64,000 bases of DNA from Mucilaginibacter kameinonensis (GCF_003675385.1 NZ_RCWZ01000005.1:930001-994000); one strand, 5' to 3'; positions 27,455-36,688 are shown, counted from the stretch's first letter. Program-made: numbers and translations. Notes: generated from the sequence alone by a model not told the origin.

Positions 27455-29014
27455 TTAGTGCGCGTCCGGTACTTCTACCTTACCCACCTTTACAGCCGCG
27501 CGTTTTTTTATGGTCATGATCACCAACGGAATACAGCAGGCATTTAATATGGCCAGTAACAAGAAAGCATCCATATAACTAAGCAGGAAAGTTTGCCTGG
27601 TTATTGTATTTTCCAATGCACCAATTGACTGCTGCAGCGCGCGTAAATAACTGGCGCCATGGGCTATGAAATTGCTGATAAAAGATTGTCGCCGTGCTAT
27701 AGTTTGCGGATCGGAAGCTGTTACATGCGTAATCAAAGACATCCGGTTATCGGCCGCCCGGTGTGCGATATAGGTATTGATCAGTGCTATACCAAATGAA
27801 CCGCCCATTTGCCGCATCATATTATTAAGGGCTGCTCCCTGCGGAATGTCGGCTGGCTTAAGCTCCGAAACTGCCAGCGCGGTTAAAGGAACAATGAGTA
27901 AAGCAGCTCCCAATCCGCGACAAATCAGCGGAATAAAGAAATAGGCATTCCCGGTTTCGAGATTAGAACCCGACATCATAAAACCAAAAATGGCCGATAA
28001 GCCGAAACCCAGAATAATAAGATATTGCGGCCGGATTCCGCTTTGGAGCATTTTCCCTAAAAACGGCGAGATCATAGCTGCCATCAAGGTTCCCGGTAAT
28101 AACATTGTACCAGTTTGAAAGGCAGAATAGCCGATAATACGCTGGGCGTACAACGGAAAAACAAATACTGCGCTGAACAAGCCAAACCCCAATACAAAGG
28201 TCATGATTGCAGAGATTGATAAAGTGGTACTCTTCAATACACGCAGGTTAATAACCGGGTGCTCTATCCGAAGTTCCCACCAGATCAGTATCGCTAAGCT
28301 CAAAACGGAGAGTAAAGTAAGTATAATGATATAGGTTGCAGCAAACCAGTCGTCGGTTTCGCCACGCTCGAGTACTACCTGCAAACTGCCGACACCTACT
28401 GCCAGTAAAAAGATGCCAAACCAGTCGATACTCCGGCCATCTGCCGAAGGCTTGCTGGGTTTGAGGTAAATATATGATAACAACGCGGCCATTAATCCTA
28501 TAGGGATATTTACATAAAAGATCCATTGCCATGATAAGTTATCTACGATATAGCCGCCCATTACCGGGCCTATAGATGGGCCTATGATAATACCAAGGCT
28601 AAAGATTCCGCTTGCAGTTGCCCTTTCCTTCACCGGGAAAGTTTCAAATAATATCGACTGCGAAGTTGATAATAAAGCCCCGCCGCCTATACCCTGAAAA
28701 AAGCGGAAAGCGACAAGTTCCCAAAGATTATGAGAGAACCCGCATAAGGCCGAGGCAAGTGTAAATAAAAGAATAGAGCCGATATAATACTGCTTTCGGC
28801 CAATCTTCTCGGCCAGGAAGCTGGTCATGGGTATAATGATCACGTTTGCAATGGCATACGAAGTAATAACCCAGGCCGTATCTTCAAGCGACGCGCCTAA
28901 ATTGCCGCTCATGGTATTAATTGACACGTTTACAATTGTGGTATCAATAAGCTCTATGATGGTTGATGTGATGATCGTTATCACGATGATCCATTTTCTG
29001 AAACCTGTTTCCAT
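27455..29014 (-). CDS. DHA2 family multidrug efflux MFS transporter (EmrB-type)
   Basis: A 519-residue inner-membrane drug:H+ antiporter with about 14 hydrophobic segments. The first helix region has the DHA2 hallmark ELIDTTIVNVSINTM. Motif A is represented by AEKIGRKQYYIGS, and motif C by LGIIIGPSIGPVMGGY, which is typical of exporters. It is divergent from an AraC regulator gene across 140 bp, its likely controller. No EmrA-like membrane-fusion partner is adjacent. The start at 29014 is supported by a perfect -7 box four nt upstream. The substrate cannot be deduced. Confidence 0.93.
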   Translation of the reverse strand: METGFRKWIIVITIITSTIIELIDTTIVNVSINTMSGNLGASLEDTAWVITSYAIANVIIIPMTSFLAEKIGRKQYYIGSILLFTLASALCGFSHNLWELVAFRFFQGIGGGALLSTSQSILFETFPVKERATASGIFSLGIIIGPSIGPVMGGYIVDNLSWQWIFYVNIPIGLMAALLSYIYLKPSKPSADGRSIDWFGIFLLAVGVGSLQVVLERGETDDWFAATYIIILTLLSVLSLAILIWWELRIEHPVINLRVLKSTTLSISAIMTFVLGFGLFSAVFVFPLYAQRIIGYSAFQTGTMLLPGTLMAAMISPFLGKMLQSGIRPQYLIILGFGLSAIFGFMMSGSNLETGNAYFFIPLICRGLGAALLIVPLTALAVSELKPADIPQGAALNNMMRQMGGSFGIALINTYIAHRAADNRMSLITHVTASDPQTIARRQSFISNFIAHGASYLRALQQSIGALENTITRQTFLLSYMDAFLLLAILNACCIPLVIMTIKKRAAVKVGKVEVPDAH

Positions 29015-29018
29015 AAAG

Positions 29019-29026
29019 CAAAATTA
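29019..29026 (-). promoter_or_regulatory. -7 promoter box of the DHA2 exporter
   Basis: On the minus strand, TAATTTTG is a perfect match to the Bacteroidota -7 consensus TAnnTTTG and ends 4 nt before the ATG, predicting transcription start at or next to the start codon. No convincing -33 TTG is seen. Confidence 0.5.
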
Positions 29027-29143
29027 CCTTCGCTCCTTACCGCCGCCATTATAGTATTCAAACAGGAAATTATAAAAATCAAACAAAGGCAATTTTATCA
29101 ATCATCAAAAAGTCATAAATATTTATAATAATCAAATAAACCT

Positions 29144-29151
29144 TAACTTCG
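29144..29151 (+). promoter_or_regulatory. -7-like box of the AraC regulator gene
   Basis: TAACTTCG matches TAnnTTTG at 7 of 8 positions and ends 3 nt before the ATG at 29155, again implying a near-leaderless mRNA. Confidence 0.4.
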
Positions 29152-29154
29152 TTT

Positions 29155-30057
29155 ATGCAAACGATAGAAACACTTGAAGAGTTTTACAGGCGCCACCCTG
29201 TAGATAATCAAAAAGTATTTGCCGAAAACAATACCGGGCAGGGGCATTTTAATGTATTTATGCGCAAGCCCTGTATGGTACGCAGCCCGTTCAGCCGTCG
29301 CGATTTTTATAAAATAGCGCTTGTTATAGGTAACGGAAAGATGCATTATACTGATAAAGAGGTAGTGGTAGACAAGCCTGCACTTGTGTTTTCCAGCCCA
29401 TCTGCAACAAGCTCATGGGAGAGTGATGCAGGGCCCCAAACCGGTTGGTTTTGTCTTTTTACACATGCTTTTATTGAATCCGGCAGCCCACAGATACAGG
29501 ATTTTCCTTTATTCAAAGCAGGTGGCAGCCATATTGTTTTTCTTACAGAAAGTCAGCAGGCCTTCTTTTCTGCCGTGTTGCGAAAAATGATGGAAGAAAT
29601 GGATTCAGAATATTCCGGCAAATACGATCTGCTCCGCAATTATTTACGCATCCTGATGCACGAGGCTTTAAAAATAAGTCCTTTAAATCCTGCCGAAAAC
29701 AATATCAATGCCCCGGCCCGAATCACTAATCAATTTCTGGAGTTACTGGAAAGACAATTCCCCATCGATTCATCAGGTCAATATCTCAAACTAAAAACAG
29801 CTAATGACTTTGCAAATTGCCTGGCCATGCATACCAATCACCTAAACCGCTCGGTGAAGGAAACCACCGGGCAAACAACCAGCCAGCATATTTCTGCACG
29901 TATATTGAAGGAAGCACAAGCCCTGCTAAAACATACCGACTGGAGTATTGCACAAATTGCCGTTGGGCTTGGTTTTGAGGAACCTGCTTATTTTACCAAT
30001 TTTTTCAAAAAACATACAGGCCTATCACCTGCCGTGTCGCGCTCATCTAATAACTAA
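29155..30057 (+). CDS. AraC-family transcriptional regulator of the divergent exporter (inferred)
   Basis: A 300-residue protein with an N-terminal cupin-like half (about 40-130) and a C-terminal AraC DNA-binding domain from about 190. HTH signatures are FANCLAMHTNHLNRSVKETTG and QIAVGLGFEEPAYFTNFFKKHTG. It is transcribed divergently from the DHA2 exporter across 140 bp, the common layout for a local regulator of an efflux gene. That it controls the exporter is inference. Its ligand is not predictable. Confidence 0.9.
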   Translation: MQTIETLEEFYRRHPVDNQKVFAENNTGQGHFNVFMRKPCMVRSPFSRRDFYKIALVIGNGKMHYTDKEVVVDKPALVFSSPSATSSWESDAGPQTGWFCLFTHAFIESGSPQIQDFPLFKAGGSHIVFLTESQQAFFSAVLRKMMEEMDSEYSGKYDLLRNYLRILMHEALKISPLNPAENNINAPARITNQFLELLERQFPIDSSGQYLKLKTANDFANCLAMHTNHLNRSVKETTGQTTSQHISARILKEAQALLKHTDWSIAQIAVGLGFEEPAYFTNFFKKHTGLSPAVSRSSNN

Positions 30058-30174
30058 CAATATATTCTACAGACTCTTACTTAGCAATAAGAGATGATTC
30101 GGTTTAACTTTTTGCGGGTATATATTATCAGAGCTTAAAATAACTTTATATTAGCACATTGTCTGTTTTTCAAA

Positions 30175-30480
30175 ATGCCTGATTACAATTCATCATCAAC
30201 CCCAAATATCCAATTAAGTAACTGCCGAAATTGCGGGGCTAAATTAGACAGAATAGACAACGATATACTGTTGTGTTCATATTGCGGTTCTTCGTTCAAA
30301 GAACAGGAGATAGAATCAACAGTAGATGACGGTTCATTGGTAAACAGCCAACCTCAGAACAATTCATCAGACGACGATCCAGTTAAAAATAGTGGAGGTA
30401 TAGTGTTTGGTTTATTAATACTTTTGATTCTTTTTATAGTATATGTTGCTTACTGCTCACGATTACCTCAATTCAAGTAG
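30175..30480 (+). CDS. Zinc-ribbon protein with C-terminal membrane anchor
   Basis: A 101-residue protein. A four-Cys zinc ribbon, CRNCGAKL followed by CSYCGSSF, occupies about 17-41. Residues 42-72 are acidic and Ser/Asn-rich, and 74-97 form a hydrophobic tail anchor (GGIVFGLLILLILFIVYVAY). The layout resembles small zinc-ribbon membrane proteins of unknown role. It stands alone, 117 bp after the AraC gene and 291 bp before the histidine kinase gene. Confidence 0.7.
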   Translation: MPDYNSSSTPNIQLSNCRNCGAKLDRIDNDILLCSYCGSSFKEQEIESTVDDGSLVNSQPQNNSSDDDPVKNSGGIVFGLLILLILFIVYVAYCSRLPQFK

Positions 30481-30633
30481 TTGACTTCTGAACCGGATGA
30501 CATTAAAAAGATATCTTGTTATACAAACTCCTTCGGTTCATACCTCACATTATCGATAACTTGCACAACAATAACCGTACTTTATACATTGCGGGAGCCA
30601 TGGTAAAAATTCAATTTTAAAGGCCGGGCATAT

Positions 30634-30673
30634 AAAGCTTTATTTTTGTTACCCAACACATGTACAAAGCTTT
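30634..30673 (+). promoter_or_regulatory. Paired AAAGCTTT palindromes upstream of the histidine kinase
   Basis: AAAGCTTT occurs at 30634-30641 (inside the 12-bp palindrome ATAAAGCTTTAT) and at 30666-30673, with starts 32 bp apart or about three helical turns. A TATTTTTG -7-type box (30641-30648) overlaps the first. The rest of this 291-bp gap shows no gene. Confidence 0.3.
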
Positions 30674-30831
30674 AATTGCTTGTTGGCTATGGCCGGCAAT
30701 GAAATCCAGCCCCTATTAAAACAATTGACTATTAATAAATTACAGCAAATACTGTTGTTAAAAATTAGCAGATGCGCTTGAATATGCTTAAATTTAAAAA
30801 AAGATTGATGCATACAGGCTCTCAACCAAAA

Positions 30832-33129
30832 ATGAGAAGAGCCGACTTGATACGAAAGTGCAAACTGATTATACCCTGTTTCCTTTGCATCATTTCGGCA
30901 AGGGCGCAGGAAATCACCAGGCGTCATGTAGATTCTTTGCTCCTACAAAAGGAGGTTGCGGGTACTGCAACCGAACGCCTCTCATCTGTTTTGCAACTCG
31001 CGGAGTTTTTTAGCCAGTTACGCCATCCCAATCCTGCACAGTTAGACAGTGCTTCTTACTTTATTAATCAGGCCGAACAACTTAATCACCGCTCTCCGCA
31101 AACCGAAATTAATTTTCGAATAGCGTTAATCCGCTCGGCATTTTACAAATCAAAAGGCGAACCTAAAGCAGGCAGGGCATTACTTGAGCAAACAATACAG
31201 GAAATAAAGCAGGCTCATAACTGGGTACTTCTTGGCAAGGCTTATTTTGAACTATCAGAATACTATAGCCAGGATTTTTTGCAGCAAACCATGGTTACCC
31301 GGATCAATTATCTAAACCTGGCGGTAAGCGCCTTTGAACGCACAGATCATCTGGTTGAACTTGCACGATGTTACCGCTTACTGGCCGATCTGCACCAGAT
31401 GATGAATAATTACACACTTGCATTTAGTGAGGCAAAAAAGGCATTAGGATACTATAAGCAAGCTCATTATTCAGAAACACAAGGGCTTTACGCTTTATTG
31501 GGCAGGTTATTTTATACCCAGGGCGACTATAGAACGGCCATCGATTATGAACTTACTGCCCTACGGATTGCTACCGCAAGCAGCGCCGATAACGTAAGGC
31601 TGATATGCCAGATCAATAATAACCTGGGATATGACTTTATTAAACTTGGTGAAAACCCCAAAGCGATTACTTATTTTTCACGAGCGTTAGAGATAGCCAA
31701 AACCGAAAAAGATAACGCGACTGTATACCTGCTGGCCGGCAATATTGTTGATGTATACCTGCGCATGAACCAACCTCAAAAAGCCAAAGCCTTTTTAAAC
31801 CAGATAACTCAAAAATTTGCATACCCATCTGGAAAGTTGTATGAAGGAGGCGATGAGGTTAGCCAAACCTATCTTAAAATTTACCTGGCGTTAAAACAGT
31901 ATGCTATAGCCAAGCGCTACTGTGATGAACTTATCCGCCAAACTAACAACCCCAACCTTAACATATATGCCCGCAGCAGCTATTATGAACTCATCATTAA
32001 ATACTATACCGCGACTGCAGCATTTGCCGAAGCGTTAAAATACCTTAAGCTGAATCAAAATGTATTGAAGAAGATAGGCAACGATAATGACCTTGGCACT
32101 AATGAAATTCTTTGGTTTCACCTGGATACTGCCCAAAGGCAATATCAATCGGCTATTTATCACCTTATATCAGCCAATACTATTAAAGATTCCATCTTTA
32201 ACAGCACTAAAAGTAAACAAATAGAGCAGTTACAAATTGATTATGGTACCCGGCAAAAAGAAGCACAAATTGCGCTCCTCAATGAAAAAAGCAAGTTTGA
32301 GCAAGCTAATTTAAGGCAGGCAAACCAGGTTAAAAACCTCACTATCGGCGCTATATGCTTATTATTGATCATTGCTATTTTATTGTTCAGGCAAAACTTA
32401 CATAAGCAAAAAAACAATGAGGTAGTCACCTCCAAAAACATCCTGCTTGAAGACCTGCTGTCGCAAAAGGAATGGCTGTTAAAGGAAGTGCATCACCGGG
32501 TAAAAAATAATCTGCAAATTGTAATGAGCATTCTGAACACCCAATCAGCTTATTTACAAAATGATGTGGCCCTTGAAGCCATCAGGGGCAGTCAGCACCG
32601 TGTAAACGCAATCGCGCTTCTGCATCAGAAATTGTACAGTGGGACTACCGCGGCGCTTGTATCTATGCCTGCCTACATTGCAGAACTGATAGATTACCTG
32701 AGCGATTCATTTGATACAAGCTTCAGGAAAATAAAAATCAGGCAGATATTAGAACCTTTGAGCCTCGACCCAGCCCTGGCTGTACCCATAGGCTTGATAT
32801 TAAACGAAGCCATCACAAATGCCATAAAATATGCCTTTGATCCCGATGGTGGAGAGATATTAGTGAGCTTATCTTTGACTGATAATGGCGAGGCCATATT
32901 AAAAGTATCAGATACCGGGCGCGGCCTCCCGCCCGACTTTGATTTTTGTCAGGCCAATTCACTCGGCATGGAAATGATGAAAGCCCTTGGCAAACAGCTA
33001 AAAGGAAAATTCGCGATTGAAAATACCCATGGCGTTACATTAATGATCACCTTTCCGATTGAACAAAACCACCTTGAAGTTTTTGAAGAAAGGAATTATC
33101 TCAGCACAGACCAGGAAGTAAACTCTTAA
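30832..33129 (+). CDS. TPR-containing sensor histidine kinase (HisKA_2 type)
   Basis: I chose the ATG at 30832 because it gives a clean signal peptide ending SARAQ; in-frame ATGs at 30772, 30781 and 30808 would add up to 20 basic residues. The extracytoplasmic part (about 30-490) is TPR-like helical repeats (YALLGRLFYTQGDYRTAIDYE and similar). One membrane helix follows at about 503-522, then a short coiled linker. The HisKA_2 motif EVHHRVKNNLQIV has phosphoacceptor His555, and an HATPase_c domain carries NEAITNAIKYAF (N-box) and DTGRGLP (G-box). No response regulator is adjacent, so it is an orphan kinase. Confidence 0.9.
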   Translation: MRRADLIRKCKLIIPCFLCIISARAQEITRRHVDSLLLQKEVAGTATERLSSVLQLAEFFSQLRHPNPAQLDSASYFINQAEQLNHRSPQTEINFRIALIRSAFYKSKGEPKAGRALLEQTIQEIKQAHNWVLLGKAYFELSEYYSQDFLQQTMVTRINYLNLAVSAFERTDHLVELARCYRLLADLHQMMNNYTLAFSEAKKALGYYKQAHYSETQGLYALLGRLFYTQGDYRTAIDYELTALRIATASSADNVRLICQINNNLGYDFIKLGENPKAITYFSRALEIAKTEKDNATVYLLAGNIVDVYLRMNQPQKAKAFLNQITQKFAYPSGKLYEGGDEVSQTYLKIYLALKQYAIAKRYCDELIRQTNNPNLNIYARSSYYELIIKYYTATAAFAEALKYLKLNQNVLKKIGNDNDLGTNEILWFHLDTAQRQYQSAIYHLISANTIKDSIFNSTKSKQIEQLQIDYGTRQKEAQIALLNEKSKFEQANLRQANQVKNLTIGAICLLLIIAILLFRQNLHKQKNNEVVTSKNILLEDLLSQKEWLLKEVHHRVKNNLQIVMSILNTQSAYLQNDVALEAIRGSQHRVNAIALLHQKLYSGTTAALVSMPAYIAELIDYLSDSFDTSFRKIKIRQILEPLSLDPALAVPIGLILNEAITNAIKYAFDPDGGEILVSLSLTDNGEAILKVSDTGRGLPPDFDFCQANSLGMEMMKALGKQLKGKFAIENTHGVTLMITFPIEQNHLEVFEERNYLSTDQEVNS

Positions 33130-33134
33130 TCTGT

Positions 33135-33623
33135 TTACCCTAAGTAATCAGGAGGATAAAGCTTTTGGCCATATTTTTCTGCAACAGATTTTAACCGGGT
33201 TAAATCATCTTCAGTCAAAGCAGGCGGGGGCAAAAATGTACCTGCGGCAACCGGAGTTCCTATCTCCTCAAAAAATTCATCCAAACCTGCGGGAATAACA
33301 GTGCATAGCATATGGGCCATGGTATTACTTTTGTTTTTGAAACAATGTACTCCACCTCCTTTCGGGATATTTACAAAAGAGCCCTTTTTCGCGATATAGG
33401 GGCCCGCTTCGGTTTTAAATTCTAATTCGCCTTCAATAATATAAAACGACTCCTGCATTTCGGCGTGGGCATGTGGTCCGGGTCCGCCACCTGGTGGCAC
33501 CAGCATATCAATAACGGCATAGGCACCGCCGGTTTGTTTACCCGAAATAATTACCCTATAGGCATCACCAACTACGGCAAGCGTTTGCCCTTCATTTTCA
33601 TCTACGGTTATTATGTTATGCAT
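33135..33623 (-). CDS. Cupin domain protein (quercetinase-like)
   Basis: A 162-residue single-domain cupin. Motif 1 reads GPGPHAHAEMQESFYIIEGE, supplying two His and one Glu metal ligands. Motif 2 reads GSFVNIPKGGGVHCFKN, with the third His. Such proteins bind Fe, Mn, Ni or Cu and may be dioxygenases, isomerases or sensors. It is convergent with the kinase gene (stops 5 bp apart) and divergent from the TPR gene. The reaction is unknown; cytoplasmic location is inferred from the lack of a signal. Confidence 0.85.
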   Translation of the reverse strand: MHNIITVDENEGQTLAVVGDAYRVIISGKQTGGAYAVIDMLVPPGGGPGPHAHAEMQESFYIIEGELEFKTEAGPYIAKKGSFVNIPKGGGVHCFKNKSNTMAHMLCTVIPAGLDEFFEEIGTPVAAGTFLPPPALTEDDLTRLKSVAEKYGQKLYPPDYLG

Positions 33624-33656
33624 ATTTTAAAACCTTATTAAAGCGCACACTAATCT

Positions 33657-33679
33657 AACTAATATTGAGCGAATTAGTT
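33657..33679. promoter_or_regulatory. Inverted repeat in the divergent cupin/TPR promoter region
   Basis: AACTAAT (33657-33663) and ATTAGTT (33673-33679) form a 7-bp inverted repeat with a 9-bp spacer in the 99-bp gap between divergent starts, a suitable operator site. No regulator is assigned. Confidence 0.3.
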
Positions 33680-33722
33680 CAGTAAAAATCTTAAATTGCA
33701 TATACCTTCTCAATGTATTGCA

Positions 33723-35462
33723 ATGAAAAATCAACTCCTTTTAATCAAAAGCTTTTTTGGATTGATTGTTGTTTTCTTTACGGCACAGTCCTTCTATTAT
33801 CGCTATCAAAAAAGCGCCTTAACAACCTTTATGTATAAAGGCACCGCTAAGCGGGCGATAGTATGCGGCTTTGTGTATAACAGCGCGGATAGTATTCCGG
33901 ATATCCCGGCATTGAAAGGCTGGGGTAATTACCAATGGGAAATTACAACCGCATCAGATAGCGCGCAATTTTATTTTAACCAGGGCATAAGCATGTATTA
34001 TGCCTTTCACTCTATCGAAGCGATAGCTTCTTTTATTAAAGCCACACGTTTTGATCCAGACTGCGCAATGGCCTGGTACGGAAAATCGCTGGCCCTGGGC
34101 CCAACTATTAATTATCCTAACGGCTATATCCCGCCTGCCGATGCCCTTGATGCAGCCGAAAAAAGTAAAAAGCTGAGTACCAACTGTACCCCGCTCGAAA
34201 AAGAGCTTATTGGCGCCATGCAACAGCGCTACAGCAACGACAGTGCCCTTACCGTAAACCGGTTAAGAATTAATTATGCTGATGCTATGCGGGCAGTATA
34301 TTCAAAATATCCCAAAAATGCCGAAGTATTAACGCTATATGCTGATGCCCTGCTGTTACTTCACCCCTGGGATCTCTATACTCATGATTTTAAACCCAAA
34401 CCATGGACCCCGCAAATCCGCTCTCTGTTAGAACAAGCTATAGCCATTTGCCCGAAACATCCCGGGGCCAATCATTTTTATATCCATACCATGGAGGCTT
34501 CCGCAACTCCGCAAATGGCTTTAAAAAGTGCCCATTTATTGGATACCCTGATGCCTCTGGTATCGCACCTGACGCATATGCCTTCGCATATTTATATCCG
34601 CACCGGCAATTATGAGCAGGGCATTACCAATAATACAGCAGCTGTTGCAGGTTTTAATACCTATCTGAAACAATACAGCCCTGTAGCAAACGGGGACGTA
34701 TTATATAAGATCCACAACATCCATTTAAAAGTAAATTGCGCCCAAATGGCCGGCAATTACAAAACCGCCCGTGCTGCAGCTTACGATGCAAGGGCAGCAT
34801 TACCACCCTATTATTTAGGCGCTAAGGGTGCCGATGGCAATTTTTTCCAGTATGTTTATATGCAGCCGGTGTTAACAGCTGTCCGCTTTGGTAAATGGGC
34901 AGATATTTTAAATACCAAGCCCGTTGATTCTCTTGTTTACGCATCGGCATTACTGCATTTTTCAAAAGGCCTGGCATGGTGCGGCAAGGGTAATATGACC
35001 AATGCGAGGCATGAACTACAAATGCTGCAACTCGAAATGAAAGACCAGTCATTAAAGGCCCCTATAGATAATTTCAGCAGTGCATATGAGTCAGCAGGGG
35101 TTGCCAGCCTTATATTACAGGGCAGCATCGCCACCTCCGAAAAAAACTATAGTGCGGCCATTGATATTTTACAAAAAGCCGTTATTGCCGAAGATCACCT
35201 GATCTACAATGAACCCCGTGACTGGCCGCTGCCTGCAAGACATTACCTGGGCAATGCCCTGTTAAAAGCAGGCAGGTATAATGAAGCCATAACTGTATTA
35301 AATAAAGACCTGGTAATTAATCCTAACAATGGCTGGGCATTAACCGGCCTTCAGTTAGCCTATCAAAACACCAGTAACGTAACGGCCTTAGATAAAACAA
35401 AACAGCAATTAAAAACAGCCTGGAAAATAAAGGATGTAGAAATTGACAAACCTGTTTTTTGA
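33723..35462 (+). CDS. Secreted tetratricopeptide-repeat protein
   Basis: The start at 33723 is preferred over 33696 because it places the hydrophobic segment LLLIKSFFGLIVVFFTAQSF at the N-terminus. The 579-residue product shows TPR helices such as YYAFHSIEAIASFIKATRFDPDCAMAWYGKSLA near 105-140 and ALLKAGRYNEAITVLNKDL near the end. Between them lie conserved stretches GANHFYIHTMEAS and HLTHMPSHIYIRTGNYEQGI, seen in a family of Bacteroidota/Proteobacteria TPR proteins of unknown function. It is monocistronic, divergent from the cupin gene. Confidence 0.8.
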   Translation: MKNQLLLIKSFFGLIVVFFTAQSFYYRYQKSALTTFMYKGTAKRAIVCGFVYNSADSIPDIPALKGWGNYQWEITTASDSAQFYFNQGISMYYAFHSIEAIASFIKATRFDPDCAMAWYGKSLALGPTINYPNGYIPPADALDAAEKSKKLSTNCTPLEKELIGAMQQRYSNDSALTVNRLRINYADAMRAVYSKYPKNAEVLTLYADALLLLHPWDLYTHDFKPKPWTPQIRSLLEQAIAICPKHPGANHFYIHTMEASATPQMALKSAHLLDTLMPLVSHLTHMPSHIYIRTGNYEQGITNNTAAVAGFNTYLKQYSPVANGDVLYKIHNIHLKVNCAQMAGNYKTARAAAYDARAALPPYYLGAKGADGNFFQYVYMQPVLTAVRFGKWADILNTKPVDSLVYASALLHFSKGLAWCGKGNMTNARHELQMLQLEMKDQSLKAPIDNFSSAYESAGVASLILQGSIATSEKNYSAAIDILQKAVIAEDHLIYNEPRDWPLPARHYLGNALLKAGRYNEAITVLNKDLVINPNNGWALTGLQLAYQNTSNVTALDKTKQQLKTAWKIKDVEIDKPVF

Positions 35463-35490
35463 ATAAAAACACATCGCAGTAACTTCGACC

Positions 35491-35641
35491 AGTGCGGGGA
35501 ACAAAGGTTTTAAAATTCCCCTCTTGAGAGGGGGCGCGGATGGAATGAGTGGTAGCAGGGGTGTGTTTCTGCTACAAGCTTATCAGAGCAGAAACACACC
35601 CCTCCGCCCCTCTCAAGAGGGGAATCGCTCAATCCCGCACT
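35491..35641 (-). repeat. Nested palindromic intergenic repeat, copy A
   Basis: Concentric perfect arms: AGTGCGGG (35491-35498) with 35634-35641, a 19-bp pair (35515-35533 with 35607-35625, CCCCTCTTGAGAGGGG core), and an inner 17-bp pair (35557-35573 with 35587-35603). Its right end, read on the minus strand (35640 to 35620), matches the start of the repeat at 61506-61526 at 18 of 21 positions. It lies in a 485-bp gap that otherwise holds the imuA promoter. Confidence 0.8.
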
Positions 35642-35884
35642 TTTTCTTGCTTAAGTCAGCGATCACTTGGTTCCAACTAAGTGGCGGATTTAGAGCTAAC
35701 ACAAAATTTTATTTAATTATCTAATTATTAATATAACAAACACACAAGAACAATCGCACTATCTCCCCGCTTTTTATCCTTAATTTGGCGGCTATAATAT
35801 TAGCTACCATCACCCAATATTCGATTAAAAATCAACCATTTAAAAATTTATCCATCAATTAGGAAATACTAATATTTTTAGCAT

Positions 35885-35934
35885 TATATTTGTCATTCCA
35901 ATTCATCAGCAGCATTTAAAGCTATGATTGGAAT
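35885..35934 (+). promoter_or_regulatory. imuA promoter: -7 box plus inverted repeat/5' hairpin
   Basis: TATATTTG (35885-35892) is a perfect TAnnTTTG box 55 nt before the imuA ATG. Immediately downstream, ATTCCAAT (35895-35902) and ATTGGAAT (35927-35934) begin a 14-bp stem (arms 35895-35910 and 35921-35934) with two single-base bulges and loop AGCATTTAAA. It overlaps the predicted transcription start, so it could be a repressor operator or a 5'-terminal RNA hairpin. Confidence 0.5.
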
Positions 35935-35947
35935 TAAATGACAGGTA

Positions 35948-36682
35948 ATGCCGGTAGCCAAAAAAGATATCATCAGCCGTTTGCAAAAAGATATTTTGCT
36001 TTGGCAGGGCTTTACGCCAACTATGGCCGGTAAAGCTAAGGGTATTGGTTTGGGCCCGCTGGAAGCTGCTTTTCCTAATGGTGTTTTCCCTACCGGCACA
36101 ATACATGAAATGATATGCCCCACTCCCGAACATACCGCGGCTACCGGTGGGTTGATATCCGGTCTGCTTACCCGATTAATGAAACAAGGTGGCGTGTGTT
36201 TATGGGTGAGCATGCACAGGCAATTATTCCCGGCGGCATTAGCCAGTTATGATGTAGAACCCCACCGGGTAATATTTATTGATGTACAACGCGAAAAAGA
36301 CCTGCTTTGGGCAATGGAAGAAGCCTTGAAATGCGAAGGCCTCGCCGCCGTAATAGCCGAAGTAAGGGAGATCAGCTTTGCACAATCCCGGCGTTTGCAA
36401 CTGGCAGTTGAAAACAGCAAAGTAACCGGTTTTTTACTCCGTAATGATCCGCGCAAGCTTGGCTCAACAACTTGTGTGGCCCGCTGGCAAATAACGCCCC
36501 TGCCAAGCCACCCCCAAGATGATTTGCCCGGCATTGGCTTTCCCCGCTGGCAGATTGACCTACTAAGGGTACGCAATGGCAATCCCGGCAGCTGGAAACT
36601 GGAATGGATCGATGGGAATTTTATACCGGTAGAAGAAGAAAAAGCCGCGCAAGTAAATTTACACGAAAGGATAGCCGGATAG
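35948..36682 (+). CDS. imuA: ImuA, RecA-like accessory protein of the mutasome
   Basis: A 244-residue RecA-fold protein that acts with ImuB and DnaE2 in DNA-damage-induced translesion synthesis. Sequence features are LEAAFPNGVFPTGTIHEM near the N-terminus, which occupies the degenerate nucleotide-binding region of the family, and ENSKVTGFLLRNDPRKLGSTTCVARWQITPLPS later. The identification rests on length, the RecA-like core and the strict gene order imuA-imuB-dnaE2 (6-bp gaps). It has its own promoter with an inverted repeat upstream, consistent with damage-inducible control, though no LexA gene is in view. Confidence 0.9.
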   Translation: MPVAKKDIISRLQKDILLWQGFTPTMAGKAKGIGLGPLEAAFPNGVFPTGTIHEMICPTPEHTAATGGLISGLLTRLMKQGGVCLWVSMHRQLFPAALASYDVEPHRVIFIDVQREKDLLWAMEEALKCEGLAAVIAEVREISFAQSRRLQLAVENSKVTGFLLRNDPRKLGSTTCVARWQITPLPSHPQDDLPGIGFPRWQIDLLRVRNGNPGSWKLEWIDGNFIPVEEEKAAQVNLHERIAG

Positions 36683-36688
36683 TGAGAT

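Noticed and set aside
33100..33140. Regulatory element between the kinase and cupin genes
   Set aside because: The stops are 5 bp apart and convergent; no hairpin or site is present in so short a gap.
35700..35884. Canonical LexA box before imuA
   Set aside because: No CTGT-N8-ACAG or similar consensus is visible; the inverted repeat at 35895-35934 is reported instead.
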